In this document: piece after piece, positions 6,100-7,513 of the stretch | Numbering within the stretch: the stretch's first letter is position 1 | Layout of the letters: the number at the start of each line of letters is the position of its first letter | Assembly (NCBI GenBank): GCA_945860375.1 | Contig: CAMAQR010000107.1 | Location: 1 to 7,513 of the forward strand | Origin: Pseudorhodobacter antarcticus | GTDB taxonomy: Bacteria; Pseudomonadota; Alphaproteobacteria; Rhodobacterales; Rhodobacteraceae | DNA length: 7,513 nt | Direction: 5' to 3' | Notes under the pieces: generated by a model | Databases searched by the model: none | Told to the model about the DNA's origin: nothing | What the model saw: only the letters and a program-made list of their open reading frames with translations | Made by a program: the position numbers and the translations under genes

Positions 6100-7067
6100 T
6101 CGGCATTGTGGGCGCGGGGGCGTTTGGCACAGCTTTGGCGGTGGCGTTGGGTCGCGAGGGTCGCCGCGTTCGGCTTTGGGCGCGGGACGGGGCGCTTGTG
6201 GCCGAGATGGCGCGGACAAGGGCCAATGCGGCGCGGTTGCCGGGAGTGGATCTGCCGGAAAGCGTCTCTGTTACGGCGGAAATCGGCGACCTGGCAGAAG
6301 CTGATGCGGTGTTGTTGACGCTGCCGATGCAGGCGTTGCGAGGGTTTCTGGAGTCTCATGCGGCGGCGCTGAATGGCCTGTCCTTGATCGCCTGCTGCAA
6401 GGGTGTGGATCTTATCACGTTGAAGGGGCCGACGGCGCTGATCGCAGCGGCCTGCCCGGCTTCGGCGTTTGCAATTCTGACCGGACCCAGCTTTGCCGCA
6501 GATGTTGCGCGCGGGATGCCCACGGCGTTGACATTGGCGGGAGCGGAGGCCGAGGCGCTGCAGCATCTGCTGTCCACGCCCGTGTTGCGGCTGTACCGGA
6601 CCGATGATGTGACCGGGGCCGAATTGGGCGGGGCTTTGAAAAATGTGATCGCGATTGCCGCCGGGATTGTGATCGGCGCCGGTCTTGGCGACTCGACCAG
6701 GGCGGCGTTGATGACGCGTGGCTATGCGGAAATGACGCGGCTCGCCCTGGCTTTGGGGGCGCGAGCAGAGACTTTGGCGGGGCTGTCGGGATTTGGCGAT
6801 CTGGTGCTGACCTGCACCTCGGCGCAGTCACGCAATTTCCGCTACGGGCAAGCTTTGGCAGCAGGGCAAGCTTTGGCAGCAGGGCAGGCTTTTGATGCCG
6901 GTGTCACGATCGAAGGTGCGGCGACGGCGAAAGCCGTGTCTGACATGGCCAAATCCCTTGATATTGACATGCCGATCACCCGAATGATCGCCGCACTGAT
7001 CGACCAACAGATCACCTTGCCACAGGCGATTGCCGCCCTGCTGGCGCGACCTTTGAAACAGGAGTAA
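6096..7067 (+). CDS. gpsA: Glycerol-3-phosphate dehydrogenase [NAD(P)+]
   Basis: 323 residues. The start is a GTG at 6096-6098 overlapping the tsaD stop (GTGA), which puts the nucleotide-binding GAGAFG (residues 6-11) at the usual distance from the N-terminus. GpsA reduces dihydroxyacetone phosphate to sn-glycerol-3-phosphate for phospholipid synthesis in the cytoplasm. Seen: the Rossmann motif, TLPMQALR (75-82), CKGVDLIT with Lys102 (101-108), [17 protein letters not shown] (128-144), [14 protein letters not shown] with the catalytic Lys182, [23 protein letters not shown] (229-251) and the C-terminal [11 protein letters not shown] (292-302). Immediately after the SRNFRYG substrate/cofactor motif there is a perfect 18-bp tandem duplication that adds six residues (GQALAA twice). 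The rest appears intact, so the enzyme is probably functional. YciI follows after three bases. Confidence 0.96.
   Translation: MIGIVGAGAFGTALAVALGREGRRVRLWARDGALVAEMARTRANAARLPGVDLPESVSVTAEIGDLAEADAVLLTLPMQALRGFLESHAAALNGLSLIACCKGVDLITLKGPTALIAAACPASAFAILTGPSFAADVARGMPTALTLAGAEAEALQHLLSTPVLRLYRTDDVTGAELGGALKNVIAIAAGIVIGAGLGDSTRAALMTRGYAEMTRLALALGARAETLAGLSGFGDLVLTCTSAQSRNFRYGQALAAGQALAAGQAFDAGVTIEGAATAKAVSDMAKSLDIDMPITRMIAALIDQQITLPQAIAALLARPLKQE
6846..6881 (+). repeat. Perfect 18-bp in-frame tandem duplication inside gpsA
   Basis: Two identical copies of gggcaagctttggcagca (6846-6863 and 6864-6881), in phase with codons 251-256 and 257-262, encode GQALAA twice. A degenerate third start (gggcaggctttt, 6882-6893) continues into GQAF. 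The repeat preserves the frame and lies in the loop after the SRNFRYG motif. Confidence 0.95.
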
Positions 7068-7070
7068 CCC

Positions 7071-7340
7071 ATGCGTGTCGCCCTTATCTGCACCGACAAA
7101 CCCGATCACCTGCAAGTACGGCTGGACAACCGCGCCGCCCATCTGGCGCATATTGAGGCCTCGGGCGTGGTCGAAATGGCGGGGCCGTTTCTGAACGGCG
7201 GCGCGATGACCGGCAGTCTGGTGGTGCTGAATGTCGAGACTTTGGCCGAGGCGCAGGCTTGGGCGGCTGCCGATCCCTATGCGGTGGCCGGGCTGTTTTC
7301 GTCGGTGATGATCAGCGAGTGGAAAAAGGTGATCGGATGA
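7071..7340 (+). CDS. YciI-family protein
   Basis: 89 residues, cytoplasmic, of the small alpha/beta ferredoxin-like YciI family (usual length 85-100). Seen: RAAHLAHI with His24 and His27 (21-28), MAGPFLNGG (36-44), the beta strand SLVVLNV (49-55) and AADPYAVAGLF (66-76). The conserved His and Asp (Asp68) of the family are both present. Members form dimers and a few have been tied to dehydrochlorination or other small-molecule lyase/isomerase chemistry, but the role of this branch is unknown. Ribosome binding site GGAG (7061-7064) overlaps the end of gpsA and lies six bases before the ATG. The stop codon overlaps the start of the following EVE gene (ATGA). Position between gpsA and the EVE gene is the expected order for the lineage. 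Confidence 0.92.
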   Translation: MRVALICTDKPDHLQVRLDNRAAHLAHIEASGVVEMAGPFLNGGAMTGSLVVLNVETLAEAQAWAAADPYAVAGLFSSVMISEWKKVIG

Positions 7341-7396
7341 ATTTCTGGCTGTTCAAGTCTGAACCCCCCAAGTTCGACAGCAAATCATCGAAGTAA
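7337..7396 (+). pseudogene. EVE-domain protein, 5' fragment only (truncated)
   Basis: ATG at 7337-7339 overlaps the YciI stop. The first ten residues, MNFWLFKSEP, are the hallmark N-terminus of EVE-domain (DUF55/thymocyte nuclear protein 1-like) proteins, a PUA-like fold that binds modified bases in nucleic acids. Normal members have about 135-150 residues; here the frame continues with unrelated residues (PKFDSKSSK) to TAA at 7394-7396, 19 residues in all. None of the remaining plus-strand frames to the window end shows the conserved WxGVRNYQARN-type segment. The gene is therefore interrupted, with the break between about 7366 and 7376. The rest may lie beyond the window on the far side of an insertion, or be deleted. 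Confidence 0.82.
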
Positions 7397-7411
7397 TTGA
7401 ATTTGTTTGTA

Positions 7412-7428
7412 GCAATTTCCGGAATTGC
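7412..7428. repeat. Hairpin between converging reading frames
   Basis: GCAATT (7412-7417) and AATTGC (7423-7428) form a perfect six-base stem with loop TCCGG. It lies between the stop of the EVE fragment and the stop of the minus-strand frame at 7445. No T-run follows on either strand, so intrinsic termination is not supported. Confidence 0.35.
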
Positions 7429-7444
7429 CACAACGTCAGGCGGT

Positions 7445-7513
7445 TCAGGCAGGCTTTGAAACGTCCAGAGCTTCGAAGAGGGACAGTTGCTCCGGCTTGG
7501 TTCGAGTTGTTCC
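7445..7513 (-). CDS. C-terminal end of an unidentified protein entering from the right edge
   Basis: On the minus strand a frame open from the window edge ends at TGA (7445-7447). The 22 visible residues include KPEQLSLFEALDVSKP. The segment has sensible composition and lies where the EVE gene should continue, so the most economical view is that it is the end of a gene on an inserted element, for example a transposase with its element end near 7366-7376. I do not recognise the family from so short a tail. It could also be a chance open frame, since 69 bases without a stop is not in itself significant. Confidence 0.35.
   Translation of the reverse strand, partial: GTTRTKPEQLSLFEALDVSKPA

Noticed and set aside
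5015..6226. Minus-strand open frame of 403 codons opposite tsaD and gpsA
   Set aside because: Pro/Arg/Ser-rich low-complexity product, antisense to TsaD whose catalytic motifs are all visible on the plus strand.
7364..7390. Right-edge sequence as the other end of the same IS5-family element seen at the left edge
   Set aside because: It shows no inverted match to the left end (CTTGTCTGATTCACTC), and the C-terminal residues visible nearby are not ones I associate with that transposase family.
1..7513. CRISPR array, toxin-antitoxin pair, retron or other compact defence system
   Set aside because: No regularly spaced repeats and no reverse transcriptase, toxin or nuclease motifs; every long region is covered by a recognisable housekeeping or catabolic gene.

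Overview
The window looks like chromosomal DNA of a GC-rich alphaproteobacterium, most likely of the Rhodobacterales (Roseobacter/Rhodobacter/Paracoccus group). This rests on protein character, on the hemD - mitofilin-like - hemY cluster divergent from tsaD-gpsA-YciI-EVE (an order I recall from that group), and on base composition. No database search was possible.

Layout. At the left edge (1-68, minus) is the N-terminus of an IS5-family transposase running off the window, with its probable element end near 113. Next, read right to left, is a two-gene minus-strand operon for homoprotocatechuate degradation: 5-carboxymethyl-2-hydroxymuconate isomerase (hpaF-type, 924-1304, GTG start) followed by an HpcH/HpaI aldolase (hpaI, 147-914). 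A plausible sigma70-type promoter with an overlapping TTAAC-N2-GTTAA palindrome lies upstream of it. Then come tRNA-Thr(CGT) with encoded CCA (1398-1473, minus) and its own promoter. Next is a minus-strand envelope/heme cluster: hemD (4216-4956), a Mic60/mitofilin-like single-pass coiled-coil protein (3057-4145) and a HemY-type TPR membrane protein with a C-terminal four-cysteine zinc ribbon (1594-3051).

Only 45 bp separate the hemD start from the divergent plus-strand operon tsaD (5002-6099), gpsA (6096-7067, GTG start overlapping the tsaD stop), a YciI-family gene (7071-7340) and the first codons of an EVE-domain gene (7337-7396). The EVE gene is cut off after about ten recognisable residues. 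The sequence after it is lower in GC and carries the C-terminus of an unidentified minus-strand protein (7445-7513), which suggests an insertion or rearrangement junction.

How the genes relate. HemD makes uroporphyrinogen III for heme/chlorophyll-type tetrapyrroles. The adjacent Mic60-like and HemY-like proteins are inner-membrane proteins that in this lineage sit beside heme genes and are linked to intracytoplasmic membrane/crista-like architecture. TsaD (tRNA t6A), GpsA (glycerol-3-phosphate for phospholipid) and YciI are tightly packed and probably co-translated. HpaF/HpaI are peripheral catabolic genes whose downstream partners may have been separated by the left IS element.

Most of the window is ordinary core genome. 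The points of real interest are the broken EVE gene and foreign-looking right edge, a perfect 18-bp in-frame duplication beside the substrate-binding motif of GpsA, the LapB-like zinc-ribbon layout of the HemY protein, the operator-like palindrome before hpaF, and the 45-bp divergent hemD/tsaD intergenic region. I did not find a clearly new multi-gene system.
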